Assembly: GCF_010093535.1 (NCBI RefSeq)
Contig: NW_022985196.1
Span: forward strand, 635,974-699,973
DNA length: 64,000 nucleotides
Direction: 5' to 3'
From: Lindgomyces ingoldianus
Taxonomy: Eukaryota > Ascomycota > Dothideomycetes > Pleosporales > Lindgomycetaceae
Below the pieces are notes generated by a model. The model had not been told where the DNA came from. It saw only the letters and a list, made by a program, of their open reading frames with translations, and made no database searches. The translations under genes and the position numbers were made by a program. Positions 35,062 through 47,541 of the stretch are shown piece by piece; within the stretch, counting starts at the first letter, position 1, and the number at the start of each line of letters is the position of its first letter.

Positions 35062-36646
35062 GAGGTGATTACAACCCTACAATCTCGGTTTGGCAGTTTC
35101 TGCGGAAGCCGGAATCTGATATCGAGTGACACAGTTAGTCTTGGGATCTCTCGGTGAGTCTAACTACCACAGGAAATCTTGCGATAATTTCCATGTAGAT
35201 CGACTACTGTGACGCGTCCCAAAATATTATTATTCTCTGTGCGGAGTAAGATGCCTCGCGTTCAGGTACCTGTTGGGAAAGGCTGCGCTGACTTTCGTGT
35301 CTTATATTAGAACGTAGTGTAGTGCAGTAGTTACAGATGTTCGGTAAAAGGAACTAAGCATATTAATCCTCGGGCGAGCTTATATGTCTACCCTAGTGGC
35401 CCCGAATCGAATCAAAATCAGCCTTGCGCAACGTGTGAAATCTTCCCGCGAAAATGCTAATTTAAAAGCTACGGTTTCAGATAAGTTTTTTGCCACACAC
35501 CTTAGTTGAGGCTAGGAATGAGTTTCGTTGGATATGAAAATGGGAGTCCAAAAGATGTGTTGAACCCACAGTTCAAGCATAGTTTCAAGTGGAGTTGTGT
35601 TGGTTCCGTCGGTTCACGAGTAGGGTACAGATCGTATGATTGATGAAGGCCGAATATGTTCTAAACTAAGCCCTCACCAACTTAGGATTTCCCTGAAAGC
35701 GTATTACATTCTTTCGACAAGATCTCGGGGTTGGACGACAGTTTTCCAGCTTGGGTAGTTGCTCTGCTGCGGACTGAAGATGAGCGGTAGTGCTGTCGTT
35801 GAGGTGCATCTGGTGTTACGGCTCGGAGTTCATGCAGTTGGGTGAGCTTGCATCGGGAGGTTTGCGACTTAGCTTTGGGGCAGAGCGCCTGCAAGCGCCC
35901 ATAAAAACTAATGGGCATCATATTAGTACGGCCGTTACCCATCGTACTAACTTAAGCTATACACTTAGTCACGGCCTTGTTGCTCCTTTGGTTGGTGGCG
36001 GTACTGTGAGGAGCTCCTATGGCCACTTCCTCAGCCCTGACATCATAAGAGCTCATCATACAGTCGGCTCTTTCACAGCGGAGATTGCAGCCTCAGATCG
36101 GGAAGGATCTCATCGCCTCGTGTGCACTTCGTATAATCTTATTTCGAAACGTTGATCGGGCAATATTATTTTCGCCCCCAATCCCCGCGTCCCTTGGCAG
36201 ATGGCTGCGGCTTCGCGTAATTTCTCAACGAGGCAGACAACCTCTCTTCACGGAGCAGAAGGATTCCAAAAGGGAGAGCTTGACTTGCCTAGGTGAACAC
36301 ACGAGATTTGACAAAACGTTTCGTGGTAATCTTGGGGCGATAGATGGGCTGCGCCTCCAGCCGCGAGAGGAAGATGAAACAACTAGGACCAAGAGACCAG
36401 GCTTCGATTCCTTCAAACAAATTAGTCGCACGTTTCCATCGTCATGTTACTACGAACTTCAGTTTTTAGACCCATTAGGGCTTATAAAAAGATCTTGGTT
36501 CCCTTCAGCATTTGTATCCAGCAAGCAAACAAAGCTAGCAGCATTAGCATTTCAGCGATACCCCCCGAGCTATTTCCTAACACCAAAGTTTTTTTCCTCT
36601 CATTTTAGTCACTCTTTCCATTCCGACTTATTAGCACTCATTCAAA
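35062..36646. other. Gene-free stretch between mobile-like locus and secreted-protein gene
   Basis: No supported exon. A plus-strand open frame at 36085-36747 runs into the secreted-protein gene in another frame and looks accidental. Sequence from about 36480 is likely promoter and leader of the gene at 36647. No clear right terminus of the preceding element was found. Confidence 0.45.
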
Positions 36647-37527
36647 ATGCGTTACCAAAGTATCATACTTGCCGCAGCTACTGTTGCATCTGTTTCTGCC
36701 CGAGCCCATATGCCGCTCTCAAAACGGGAGGAGGTCAACGATCCTAATGGCAACATCAAAATCACCTGTACGTCATATTCCATCCTGAAATATCAGTCTA
36801 GTACAGGTTAGTCTAACAGTAGAAACAGTCTCTGACGAAACCGTCAAACTCGGCACCATTACCATCGAGACAATCATCGACGCTCTCGCCAAAGCTTGCA
36901 GTACCCAGGGCCAATGCGACACCAGTGCTCTTGAATTCAAAGGACAATTAGTCGAGTCTGGCACAGGCTCGGTAACAGACGAAACTTTGACCGTCGATCC
37001 AAGTGGTGCATATCCAACCTGGATCCATAATGGTCTCATTGATAGTCTCTATGCTGCCGTCAAGGCCATTGCCAAATGTGAAGATGTCACCAACACGCCA
37101 ACTTGCGGATTTTCAGCATATTACTGCCCATGTGAGTGGGATCTCCTTCAAGCCCTATTCCAAGCCTAGAGTTTAGGACACAGTTGGTAGAGAAATTTTA
37201 CTAATACTGTGCTTTCCCAGCAAAACCATTCACGGTAACGGAATGTGTTGTCCCGCAGTACTGGGGAATCAACTACCAAGCTCCTGATGCGACAAACGCT
37301 GCTCCTCCATTCATCGGTGCCGACATGCATATTACGCTTGACGAGGGAGGCTTCTGCACAACGCTCTTGACTAGCTTGGGTGCGGTTGCTGGTAAGTCAT
37401 CAGCCATTCTCTTCCTCTTCACAGCCTCGAAAATATTGCGCTCGTATACTTACACGGAGTTCTAGGTGCTGTGCACGGTGTCGGAGGCGGCATTTTCACA
37501 CTTCTGAGCTTGGCTTGCAAGGATTAG
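36647..37527 (+). CDS. Small secreted cysteine-containing protein, candidate effector
   Basis: About 218 aa from exons 36647-36767, 36829-37131, 37221-37391 and 37466-37527, all in phase. The first about 20 residues (MRYQSIILAAATVASVSARA) are a clear signal peptide. A dibasic Lys-Arg at residues about 27-28 (LSKREE) suggests Kex2 processing. The mature part has about eight cysteines, spaced as in ACSTQGQC, CEDVTNTPTC, YYC, TECVV, FC and LACKD, so disulphides are likely. No catalytic motif is recognised. Extracellular role unknown; such proteins can be effectors or cell-wall components. It sits just right of the transposon-like locus, a common setting for fast-evolving secreted proteins. Confidence 0.8.
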
Positions 37528-38190
37528 GGAGGAAGGAAGAGTTTGGTTGGGAGGGACGGAATACGAATATATCTTCTGTGTATGATCTTCTTTCAAATTA
37601 GAAAGCTGCTACGGCAACGCTACAATTAAAAGCTTATTTCAATACCACATTCGCGTGTCCAGCTGGTTAGTTGATTTGTGGGTGAAAGGGGAATGATAGT
37701 TATAATTATGGCTCGATCTGAAGTCGTTATGCTTTATTTCAGCAAATCTGGCTTCAGGACTTTTCATTCGGGCTAAGAGATACGTTGAAGTTGAGTCGAG
37801 AGAGGCCCTTAGGTTTGGTGGTGGCTCAGCCCTACGGAAGTGATAAAGTACTGCAGAATCTTATTGTTAGAAATGTCGGCCTTGAAAAGAAATCTCCATT
37901 GTGTACGCGTTACGCTTGCTACCGAATACCCATAGATAACAACAAGTTCTTCCGTTACTTACCCGGAAACAGAGTGGTCTTGTTTACTGTAGTACCTCTA
38001 TGTTTGGGGACTTCTGACTCCTTTTTTGGAGGTTTTCTGTCACCGCTTTTGGAGTCACTTGCACCTGAAGTGCCAAGTCCAGCTCCTGCAACTCCGTAAT
38101 TAAAGCCGTCTATATTGAAAAGTAATTAAAAGGTCGTCCGCTACTTCCAATTGATTACACAAGATGCTCGCTAGTGAAGAACTCCAACTC
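37528..38190. other. Convergent spacer
   Basis: Between the 3' ends of the secreted-protein gene and the C2H2 gene. An open frame at 37785-38099 has no homology I recognise and no splice support. Nothing else seen. Confidence 0.4.
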
Positions 38191-41100
38191 TTAGCCCGAA
38201 TCAAGAGCATTTAATCTTTTTATATTAGGCCCAGTCTCTGCGGTCAAGTCCACTGTGTTCCATTCCCAAATATCCTGCAAGTTCTCCGTCATCCAGCGTT
38301 CATCCATCATTTCATCCCCTTCCTTATCTTCTTTCCGATTGCTTGACCGTGTATGAGACAACGGCACAGCCTCGATTCTCCGAAGTTGATCCCTAGCTGT
38401 TGGCAAGCTAGAAAGGGTACTTTCATACATGTTGCTGGCGTTGGCGCCGAGTTGAGCGTTGTCAAATGCGAGTAGATCCTCCTCTAGCGGCGAGTTCCAC
38501 CCAACTGAAGTATCACAAAGCTGGGCTGTAACATCATTGGGGACATTTTGTTCCAAGGACAATGAAATTATGCAATGTCCAGGATCCTGAAGATGAGGTG
38601 TCGATGTTTCTGTGTTCGGGGTGTCTTTTTCACTAACTACTAGAGATGTTAGGGATGCGTTAGGATCTCCGCCCGCACTAGAGCCGCTTCCAGTCGATTG
38701 AGTCTTGTGGTTTTCAGGCGTGTCAGTGCGCGGTTGTTGTAGACGTGCTTTGCAAGCTTCTACAATAAGACTGATTCGATCTTTAATGCCATCAAGGATG
38801 CTTGGAATAAAGTGGGATAGTTCCTTCTGTAACTCTTCTTCTAGGACTTCGCTAAGAACCTCTTCGATCCGGCTTAACATGACCATTTTGTCAACTTTTC
38901 TGTCACGTTAATGAAAAGTGTTGATTGAAGACAGAAAGACTTACATGGAGGCGGAACCTTCCTATATCCCGGAAAAATAGCCTTGAAAAGCAGTGTCCAC
39001 TTCTCTTCAATGTTAGTCTGCCTGCAAATGACATCTTTGGCAGTTATACGCTCCCAGTGCTCTGGTGTTAGGCGGTCATCTGGTGGCTCATCGCGTAGCT
39101 CGCATGATGTTGCGCTTCGGGTGTGTAGTTTTAAATCCTTCCTCGACTTCATATCCATCCAGCATCGCTCACATCGAAGTGGCTGAGTGTGGTCACGTTT
39201 CAGGTGTGTCCTAATCAAGGTCATTGATGTCCTATTACCTCCATACAGGCACAATACCTCAGTCGGGACATATTGGCGAAACCCTTGCCACTACTACAGG
39301 CTTGGATTTGCGCGTACCTTTCTGGATCTCTTATGTAAAAAGGACAGCGCAGACCCAGGTGTGGCCCCCGGTCTAGGGGGCCTTTCCCTCTCTTCTTTCG
39401 CCGCCGTTCATCGTCATCATCATCCTGAGAGTCGTTTTCCCCATCATCGCCAGGGTCTCTATCGTCATCTCGTGTTCTTTTCCTCGACCCAGACTGACTA
39501 AGGGAGCCTGTAGTGAGTAGTGGAGCAGATGAAGATGATGACTGTTGGTTTGAGTGTACACTCGAGTTGGGAGATCCTAACGAGGTCCAAGCGCCAGTGA
39601 CCATTGGAATGGCACGCTCCAACAGGTCCCCAACCATCGTTGAAACAAGTCTCGATGCTACCGAGCCAAGTATTCCATCCATGTCTACATGTCCTGGAAG
39701 ATTTGGTGATGACACTGGTCGGGTTAGAGGAATATCCGACACCTCAGCCTTCACTACTGATGGAACCTTCGGTATCGTGTCGCTGGGATCTATTGAGGCT
39801 TGAGTAGTCTCTGGAGACGCCTTGACAATATTTCCTGTTTTGGAATTTCCTTCAAAAGCCTGCCAGGACCCTACCGAATTAGGGATATTGTCATCTGAAG
39901 AGTAATTCCCCAGCGACCTGTTGTCCGAGTCATCATCGTCATCACTTGCCGAGCCTTCGGTGTGCTTTTCAGCGCTGCTGGATCCGCCCACATGTTGTTT
40001 GATCCAACAGCTACTATTGGATTCATCTTCATAATGCGAGAGGATGTGTCGGCACCTTTTGTCCCACGACTTGAAGCACTTAGAACAAAACGGGCATTGG
40101 AGTTGAATGTTTGGTCGAAAGTCGAGTTTTGATCTCTCAAGGACCAATTCATGCTCCAGACTCTTGTGGTAGTCTTTGGCATGTTTAATAAACTTGTCTC
40201 TGCGACCGATTAAGAACGGATTCGGTTCCTTGCCCTCCAAGCATAAGTAGCATAGCCAAAGCTCTTGTGGTTCATGCAGTTCTTCATGACGCCTCCAATC
40301 AAACGAGTACTTTGTACTTCTTCCGCAACCGAAGGTACACTTAAATGGGCCAACTGTGACGACTCGCCGTCCATCACTTTGAGCTCGACGCCTTTTACAG
40401 ACTTGGATGTACTTCTCTACCAAATCTAGCTGGTCTCGGGGAAGATGTTTGTTTGCTTCTGCAACCGAATACGAGGATGAAATGCGATCCTTCTGATAGG
40501 TATATCCTTTGGTGGCCTTCCCAGAGGTTATAGCGGACCCGATTATGTAGTTGCTGACCAAATGCGAAGGGGCTTTGACAAGGGTGGACAGTGCATTTAC
40601 CTGTTCATCAGTGACCAAGGGATTTTGATTTAATCTGACCCAATTTTTGATGAACTTCTCCTGTCCATTGGTCAATCCTTCGCCCTTATAAGAGGGTCTA
40701 AACTGTGAGAGCTCAGGATTCGACTGAAGCATAGCATTGTGCGGGAAAGAATAATGGCCATGGAAACCATGTGTCCTCGGTTCTGTATCCAGTCTTTTTC
40801 TCTCCAGGGAAGATCCGTGTGAACTAGATAACTCGCTTGAGACTTGCCCGAAAGGTTTTGACTTTGAATAGAATAAAGGCGGAATACTATGTAACCACAG
40901 TTCTCCGGGGTGGAAATTCCGTGAGACAGTCTGCGACGCAGATGTGCTACTATGATATGCCGAGTCATAGATGGTATTATTAGCCTAGTCAAATCAGAAA
41001 CAATTCGTGCATAGGTCTAGGTTTATACGGAAAACCTAGGTTATAGGTCTCGCAAAGAAGACAACGTTCGTCGGACCGTTTCCGCTGACGAAGGTTCGAA

Positions 41101-41353
41101 CAATGTTGAGTTGAGAATGTCTACTCACCATCTCATCCATTGGATCATGCCGCCAATTCTCAGTTCCGCCAGGAACAGAATATTGAAGTGACTGTGGAGC
41201 TGCGGAGACCAGACTCCCCTGGTCTGCAAAAGCATATGTCGAGAGAGGGCCTGTCGAACCATGTTCATGTGCAGTACCTGATTCATTACTTTCGTGGCTA
41301 AGCATGTCTGTACCTCTGTTGTCAGAGGCCTGAATTGGGGACAGGAAGTCCAT
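38191..41353 (-). CDS. C2H2-type zinc-finger protein, putative nuclear regulator
   Basis: About 973 aa from exons 41353-41129, 40984-39258, 39210-38945 and 38894-38191, phase-checked. Several zinc-finger-like units are visible. A middle cluster contains CTFGCGRSTKYSFDWRRHEELH, CYLC and CPFCSKCFKSWDKRCRHILSH. A C-terminal fungal array begins CPFYIRDPERY, continues RTHLKRDH and ends CERCWMDM, the last two split from the first by a 47-nt intron with branch site TCAATGAC. Between them lie acidic (SDDDDDSDN) and Ser-rich segments and a basic DDERRRKKRGKGP stretch that may act as nuclear signal. The N-terminus is low-complexity. The spacing of the last fingers is common in filamentous fungal proteins of unknown function. 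DNA binding is likely; targets are unknown. Confidence 0.8.
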
Positions 41354-42886
41354 TGTCGTAGGCCGAAGGCCAAGTTGTCGTGCTCAAGAACGAGAGAGCA
41401 GACCAGTGACCTTCGCTTACCTCTCAGGGACGGGTTGTGTTGTGCTTGTTTGAGGTAGTGTAAGGGTCACTCAGGCTTCTTAATAGATTGATGGCGTACA
41501 GGGAGTGAATCCACCATGTTTGGGTCGATTGAGCATAAGTATTTTCGGTTATGGAGCTAGAAATCATCTACGGCCATCGTTCAAGGTTTCAATTTTCTGC
41601 TTCAGCAACACCGAGGTTCAGCTCAAATGTGCTGCAAGGCTGAAACCTGGGCTATGGCAGTGCAGTCGCCTTGGTTTCTAGGCCAATCAGCAGGTCGACT
41701 ACAGTAGCCACAATAAGCAGCCACAAGTGAAAGTCTCCAGATACCGATTGGCTAGCGGTTCTTTTCATAGCAGAGTGCCGATTTGAAGCTTGGTAAGTTA
41801 AGGTACGCATTGTGCTTCAATGGTTGAGCCCTTTCAATGGTTGAGCCCTTTCAATTTCAGAAGCGATGATATTATTAGTGTTCTTTATGCGCGCATTAAA
41901 AATTTCTTTTCAGTCCAAGATCCTGGATTCGCATACTAGTGATGAATGACTTCACAACTATTAAAACTGCAGTACGTCTGCTCACCAACCAAAACCTCAG
42001 AATTATGAATCACCGTATCGTTCAAAATGTACATCTGGAATCATTAGTTATGTGTGAATCCCATTAACCAACCCAACCCAACTAGATTGGTTTGAGCAAG
42101 AGGCTCTACTCTTCACTGCTATTCTGCCCAAACGATCCGACATAATATCCAAAGACACTCAACCACAACACAGAAAACAAATTGACCGTGAGGCGTAGAA
42201 AGACGCGGGACGCTTGACGGCGGAGGCGCTCAGGGCTGAGAGAATTAGGAGGGAAACAAAGTAACACGACTTATAATTCATAGATTAGGGTGAAACCCCT
42301 TACAAATACCTAGGTGGTAGAAGCCCTCTATCACAAGTGTTGTCATATGCCATATGCCGAGTTAGTTTCCTAAGAGGGCTCACAGTGCACAACAGGCCTG
42401 CATGATCGCTTCTCGATTTCGCTTCGACTTCGCTTCTAATACCATTGCATGCAGAGCATGCCACGTTGGAAGATATTCCGACAAGTAAAGACAAACAAAA
42501 GTTCACTTAAGGAGCGATCTAACGGTTTCGTTAAGTTTTGATGATACCAAAAGCAGTAAGAGTTAACATTAAACGAACTAACAACCGTGGAAGTCTGTGG
42601 TAAGTTGCAGTAAATTGTACTCTTAGTTATGTAATACTAGTGAGAGAAATGTTAGTTGGAGCTAGGATAACGGCAAGAAACTTGTGCTGCGATCAGATCA
42701 AATAATATGTTGGCTTAGACGCCTACAAGTTCGGGAGCAAACCTTGCAAGGTATGAAGGCATCGCAGCCAACCTTTCACCCTTTATATGGAAGGGGACGC
42801 AGTGAGACGACAGCTTGAGTAAAGGCGTCGGCTAGTTCAGAAAGTCACGTGATCACCAGGTTTTGTTGGGAAAGGAATACCCCCTG
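41354..42886. other. Gene-free stretch with a short tandem duplication
   Basis: No credible coding exon. A 19-bp direct duplication (unit TCAATGGTTGAGCCCTT plus 2 nt) is at about 41818-41853. The left part is likely promoter of the C2H2 gene. Confidence 0.45.
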
Positions 42887-43595
42887 TCACTCATCGTCAT
42901 TGGGCTTTCCCTGTTTCCTCTCTCTCCTAACCAACACAACCTCCTCCCTTACCATCTCCGGAGCAAGTATGCCTTCTAGCCCATTGTCATCTCTATCAAA
43001 ATAAAGTGCCCACTCCCCAGGCCCATATTTGACTGCCATAAATCCTTCCCAGCCCTCGAAGGTGACCCTCCTATCCATCTTGGTGACATCCCAAGGGCCC
43101 ACAAGATGCGGTTCAGATTCCTCACGATTCCCATGCTTGACCTCATGGGTATCTTGATCGACGTATATCCAATTTAGCTGTGGAGGGTCGTCTGAGATGG
43201 TGGAGACAAAGCCCTCTCCAAGCCTACCCCAATTCTTGTCTGGAAACGGGAGAAAATAACCTGCGAAAGGGTGATCCTCGGGGCAGCCGTCTGGATATTC
43301 CTCTGTTGACATGGCGAGGTACAACTGCGGAATCGTTATCATTCGTCGTGACCCAAAATGGGTTGATCCTCGTTGAGACATTCGGGGGCCATCGCACCTT
43401 ATTGCTGCTTAGAACTATTTCGCATCCATCAACTTCCCTCCCGTCCTCCGAGAATCGAGAACAGTTCACGATAAGATTTGTCTTCAAGCCCCGATGCTTT
43501 TCTTTTGCATTCTGCTTTTGGCCTTGGCGCACTGCTTCAGTCGTACCTATAATTGCGGGACACGCGGCAATCGCAGTAAGAATGCCCAACACCAT
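42887..43595 (-). CDS. Conserved fungal protein of unknown function
   Basis: 211 aa from exons 43595-43398 and 43324-42887, joined in phase. The N-terminus MVLGILTAIAACPAIIGTTE followed by a basic QNAKEKHRG stretch, and the later HPFAGYFLPFPD, LNWIYVDQDTHEVKHG and LYFDRDDNGL motifs, match a protein I recall as widespread in Pezizomycotina. No function has been assigned to my knowledge. The hydrophobic N-terminus could be a membrane or signal segment but is short. The last 100 residues are rich in Trp/Asp, suggesting a compact beta-rich domain. The unspliced second frame gives an internal start (43381) that lacks the conserved N-terminus, so the two-exon model is preferred. Confidence 0.8.
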
Positions 43596-44344
43596 GATCT
43601 CTAATTGACGAGTGGAAATGCTTGGACGAAGGCGTAATAACCGATTCCTTGTGGATTAATCCGCAACGAGGGAGTTTTGGTAATTTTTGAGTTGGAGGAC
43701 AACCTGTAAAGCGATCTCAGAAAGTCTAAAATTTTCGCGGCTCCGCAAATGCTTACGAAATTTGGTTCATCACTGGAAATTCGGAATGACGTCGATTATC
43801 ACGAAAAGAGAGCGCGACCTGTTAAGGACAGCCGAACCGACATGCACTCTGGAGCGCTCATTACTGACATTGAAACGCGTCACTGGAAGGACTCCCAGTT
43901 TTCATTGGTTCCAGAAAGCCACTAGGAATGATAAGGTTCTGATCACAGTAGATTTCCCAGAGGCAAACGGAGTGCAGCGCCTACTCCCTCAATTTAAACC
44001 TGCTTTGATCCTCCCATCGTTCATCTCTTGGGCTTGACCCTGTTTCTGGACGCGACGGGCGCATTGCGGTGAGATGCACTGCCCGCGCAACCCCGCCACC
44101 TGGCCAAATAAACCGGATCTTCAACAGTTGCTTTAGTTCCGTGTGAATTTGAGTGTAAGATGTTCAGGTGCTGACCATACAGTTCCGCAATGACGCCATG
44201 GATTTCAGCTCCCAAGTTTTCTATAAGAAAGGCCTTTGTTACTATCAATTCACCCTATAATTATTCAACAATTCATCGGTCCATCAAACATCACTTAAAA
44301 CGTTGCTCCCAACGACATTAAAGAGAACAGATTCTGCGATATCG
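43596..44344. other. Intergenic, promoter of two divergent genes
   Basis: No gene supported. An open frame at 43687-44037 has no protein character. Serves the minus-strand gene ending at 42887 and the plus-strand gene starting at 44345. Confidence 0.45.
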
Positions 44345-44863
44345 ATGGCGTCAGAGTAAGTCCCAACTTGCGCGTCCTACTATCCTAGCTCTAGCCTTTC
44401 ATTCCGAGTAACACTCCTTTTCCAGAACTCCCGTTACCGATTACCCAGCCCAGGGAAACACATCATCTGAAAGTTCTTCTAGTCCAGCAGCCGAGCGCAA
44501 GAAGCCGAAGAAGCTTGGCCAGAACCAGCTCCAAAAAGCACCCCCACCACAATTTAACGATTACGATGACGATGACGATGAACAGGCATTCGGAGCCATC
44601 CCGCCCGAACCTGTTGTCATGCCAAGGAGGAGCGGAGGTCGTAGGATGGTGCCGGTCCACCAGTCTCGCATTGCAGATCGACCAGCGAAAGTGGGGGAGA
44701 AGGACAGTAGTTTGAAGATCAAGATCGAGTTGGATCTGGAAGTCGAGGTAGAGATATACGCTCGGGTGAAGGGTGATGTGACGATAGGGCTGATGTAGTG
44801 TGTTGTTTATAGGTCGAAATTTACGCCCGAGTCAAGGGAGATGTCACGATTGGTTTATTGTAA
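44345..44863 (+). CDS. Small acidic protein with duplicated last coding exon
   Basis: 127 aa from exons 44345-44355, 44426-44747 and 44813-44863. The protein has a disordered Ser/Lys/Pro N-terminus, an Asp run (NDYDDDDDEQAFGAIPPEPV) and a C-terminal beta-like segment (LKIKIELDLEVEVEIYARVKGD split over the exon end). It resembles a common family of small fungal proteins ending in alternating hydrophobic residues; function unknown. Oddity: the intron 44748-44812 itself encodes the same ending. Reading on without splicing gives 16 codons and a TAG at 44796-44798, also 127 aa, differing only in the last residue (Met versus Leu). The first exon is just 11 nt. A further donor-like GT overlaps the final codon, so longer forms are possible. 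Confidence 0.8.
44748..44863 (+). repeat. Tandem duplicated 51-nt terminal coding exon
   Basis: Copy 1 is 44748-44798 and copy 2 is 44813-44863; a 14-nt spacer ends in the acceptor AG. Of 16 sense codons, 15 encode the same amino acid in both copies. Eleven of those 15 differ at the nucleotide level, all silently, and only the last codon changes residue (ATG versus TTG). Stops are TAG and TAA. Confidence 0.92.
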
Positions 44864-45850
44864 GATGTGAGTTGAGCATCTGTCGTCGGAACGAAATAGT
44901 AATTCATTCTTACAGTACAACATGAACATGGCTTTTGAGACATGACCCACGCTTTCTTCACCGCCCTGGCCGCCCTCGCCTTCCTACTCACCCTGGGTTA
45001 CTTTTGGAGCGTTTACAGTTGTTTTGGTAGTTAATGGGGACCCCGGGAATCTCGCAAAGTATTTGTCGCATGCGAGATCTACAGAGAAACCTCTGTCCTC
45101 ACAGAAAACTAATACTCGGACAAGTAAATAGCAATATTACCTACATCAGGATTTTCACGGCTCTGAGAGAACCCACCTAATTGTGGCTGGTGCATGTATA
45201 TTTGTGATCCTCAAATTTTCGTCGACGGGAATACTTACGAGCACTGCGAACCAGTTACTAAGCACGATCCGAACTTTGAAGAGAAACCTTTTAAACCTTG
45301 AAATGACGCTCGAAGACCTAGGTACAGAGAGGTTTGCATGTGGGAAGTGACGCATAGGCCATGTGCAATTGGGAGTGCACCTCGGTACACACATGCCAAC
45401 AGTGGGGCAGATGATGCACTCACTTGACGCAAAAATTATCCACGACCGTTTTGTTGGTGAAAAATTAAATAGTTCACCAGTCCAGCCCTTACCTAGCACT
45501 TTCACACCCAGGAACGTTCACACTCAGGAAGTTGCGGCGTTCGTCCACCTGGGTAGCATCGATTAGCACAGAATAAGCCTGCTACAAGAGAAAGTGGGTC
45601 AGAGGACGATCGGACGGAATCTCACACGATTGGAGCCTAGATTTTGTTGGGAGAAGAATGGGTCCGTGAGCACATGCTACAGCTGCCTTCTGTATCATGA
45701 AACCGTGGCTTGTTGGGACAGAGAAAGATATGTATGCGCACATACGCGTCTTCACTCAGAAAGATCAAACCACCATGTAAAGTGGAAAAATCCGTCTTCT
45801 GGTTTGGCCATATTGAAAAAAAATCCCCCATTTTGTCCAACAACAAAGCA
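44864..45850. other. Intergenic, no gene recognised
   Basis: No supported exon on either strand. Open frames at 45155-45505 (-) and 45594-45854 (+) lack protein character. Probably holds the promoter of the hydrolase gene. Confidence 0.45.
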
Positions 45851-47541
45851 ATGATAGGAACTTCCATCTTCGACTACGTTTTCATTCGGTCCTGCATATT
45901 TTTCCTGCACTGGATCGCTCCCCTTAGTGTTTTCTGCTGTTTAATATCTCTCGTCTACACTCCCCCGTTCCATGTCCCTCTGAGCTTGCAGGTTGCGGCC
46001 GCCCTCGAGACAGCGTTTTACTTTCTCGTGTACCACCCTCGCAAGATCTACCTGCAGAGATCCGCGACACATCCAACGACTATCAGCCGCGATGAGCGCC
46101 GTGCGCTCTTCCAGCGTTGTCTCGAGAATACTCCGGACCCGGAGCGTTTCCTCACTAAATGGTTCGTGGATGCCCCTGCATCGGAGATCAAACGGGAGAA
46201 CCTCAAAGATTTCTTTCGTTGGGCCTATTTGAATACTGGGGAGCCTGACATTGAAGAAAATGAAGAGCTGGAGGAGTATGTTAGAAGAATGGAGGAACTA
46301 TTAGGGAGGAAATTGGAACCTGGGAGGGGGAAGGCAGAGTGCTTCAGGCTTACTCTTAACAAGGTTGATATGTTACATCGGAGTTTAACATGGTACTTGG
46401 TAAGCTCTTGCGGGAAGAATTGTGCATGATTTTGCCATTCCAAGGAACGAAATACACAGCCAGCCTGACTTCCTCACATAGTGTGTGTTCGTCGTCGACA
46501 CCCTGGCATCTGCATACATGCTCTACCATTCCTTCAACTTCTACCCTACTTCTCTCCATCGGTTTCTCTCTGTTTTCCCATTCCGGCCCCTTGGACTTCT
46601 CAGCTCTCACCGCTCTCCTGCGAAAACAATTGCCTACTGGCACCGTCCACACACCTCCAAAACCAGACTTCCCGTCCTGTTCATACATGGTATCGGCATT
46701 GGACTTTATCCATACGTAAATCTATTAGCCGAACTGAATTCAGAAGATGACACAGATGGAGACTTGGGCATCATCGCCGTGGAAATCATGTCAGTGAGCT
46801 TTAGGATCACGGATGAAGCGCTGAAGAAGGAAGAGATGTGCCAGGAGATCGATTGCATATTAAAGGCGCATGGGTGGGAAAAGTTTGTGCTGGTGTCGCA
46901 TTCGTGAGTCTCCCCTTCCACATATTCTCACTGCATCATCTCCAGGAAATATTCTAGTACCAGTCCTAATCTTACGTTCAGCTATGGAAGTGTAATCGCT
47001 ACTCATCTCCTGAACACGCCAAAAATCGCGCAGAGGATAGATTCACTCGTATTTATTGACCCGGTGACTTTCTTACTACATCTCCCAGATGTAGCATACA
47101 ACTTTGTAAGACCTTTCCACCCCCCTTCGAGATACGTCCCCACTTACCTCCATCCCAAATTAGACGTGCCGTAAACCAAACCGCGCCAATGAGTACCAGC
47201 TGCATTACTTCGCATCCAAAGATATGGGCGTCTCGCACACCCTCTTTCGGCGCTTCTTCTGGAGTGAGAATATATTGTGGAAGGAAGATATTCAAAATCA
47301 TCGTGTGACTGTGGTGTTGGGGGGCAAGGATCTGATCGTGAACACCGAAGCTGTGAGAGCGTATCTTGCCAGCAACGGGAGTGCGAGCCCCGAAAAAGGA
47401 ACCTGGAAAGAGGGGCATTGGAAAGGAGACAAATTAGACGTGTTGTGGTTTTCTGAGTTGGATCATGCCCAGGTTTTTGATAAGAGGAGCACGAGGGCGA
47501 CGTTAGTGGATATTGTTAGGGCTTATTGTGATACTGAATAG
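45851..47541 (+). CDS. Membrane-anchored alpha/beta hydrolase
   Basis: About 490 aa from exons 45851-46399, 46482-46903, 46982-47105 and 47164-47541, all in phase. Two hydrophobic segments at residues about 7-40 and 50-65 suggest an N-terminal membrane anchor. The core has the oxyanion-side HGIGIG, the nucleophile elbow SHSYGS (Ser near 324, its codon split by intron 2), a likely catalytic Asp in GGKDLIVN and a His in ELDHAQVF. Predicted carboxyl-ester or lipid hydrolase; substrate unknown. The elbow has Ser-His-Ser-Tyr-Gly rather than Gly-x-Ser-x-Gly, a variant seen in some fungal hydrolases of this type. Start at 45851 is the first ATG giving the hydrophobic anchor. Confidence 0.85.

Noticed and set aside
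29400..35110. Possible terminal inverted repeats: similar CCAACCATG stretches at about 29475 and 35030 in opposite orientation
   Set aside because: Only about 14 matching bases with gaps and no target-site duplication; not distinguishable from chance by eye.
36085..36747. 220-codon open frame (+)
   Set aside because: Overlaps the start of the secreted-protein gene in another frame, has no protein-like motifs and spans the likely promoter.
37785..38099. 104-codon open frame (+) between two genes
   Set aside because: No recognisable family, no splice sites, sits in a convergent 3' spacer.
43687..44037. 116-codon open frame (+)
   Set aside because: Composition and content not protein-like; lies in a divergent promoter region.
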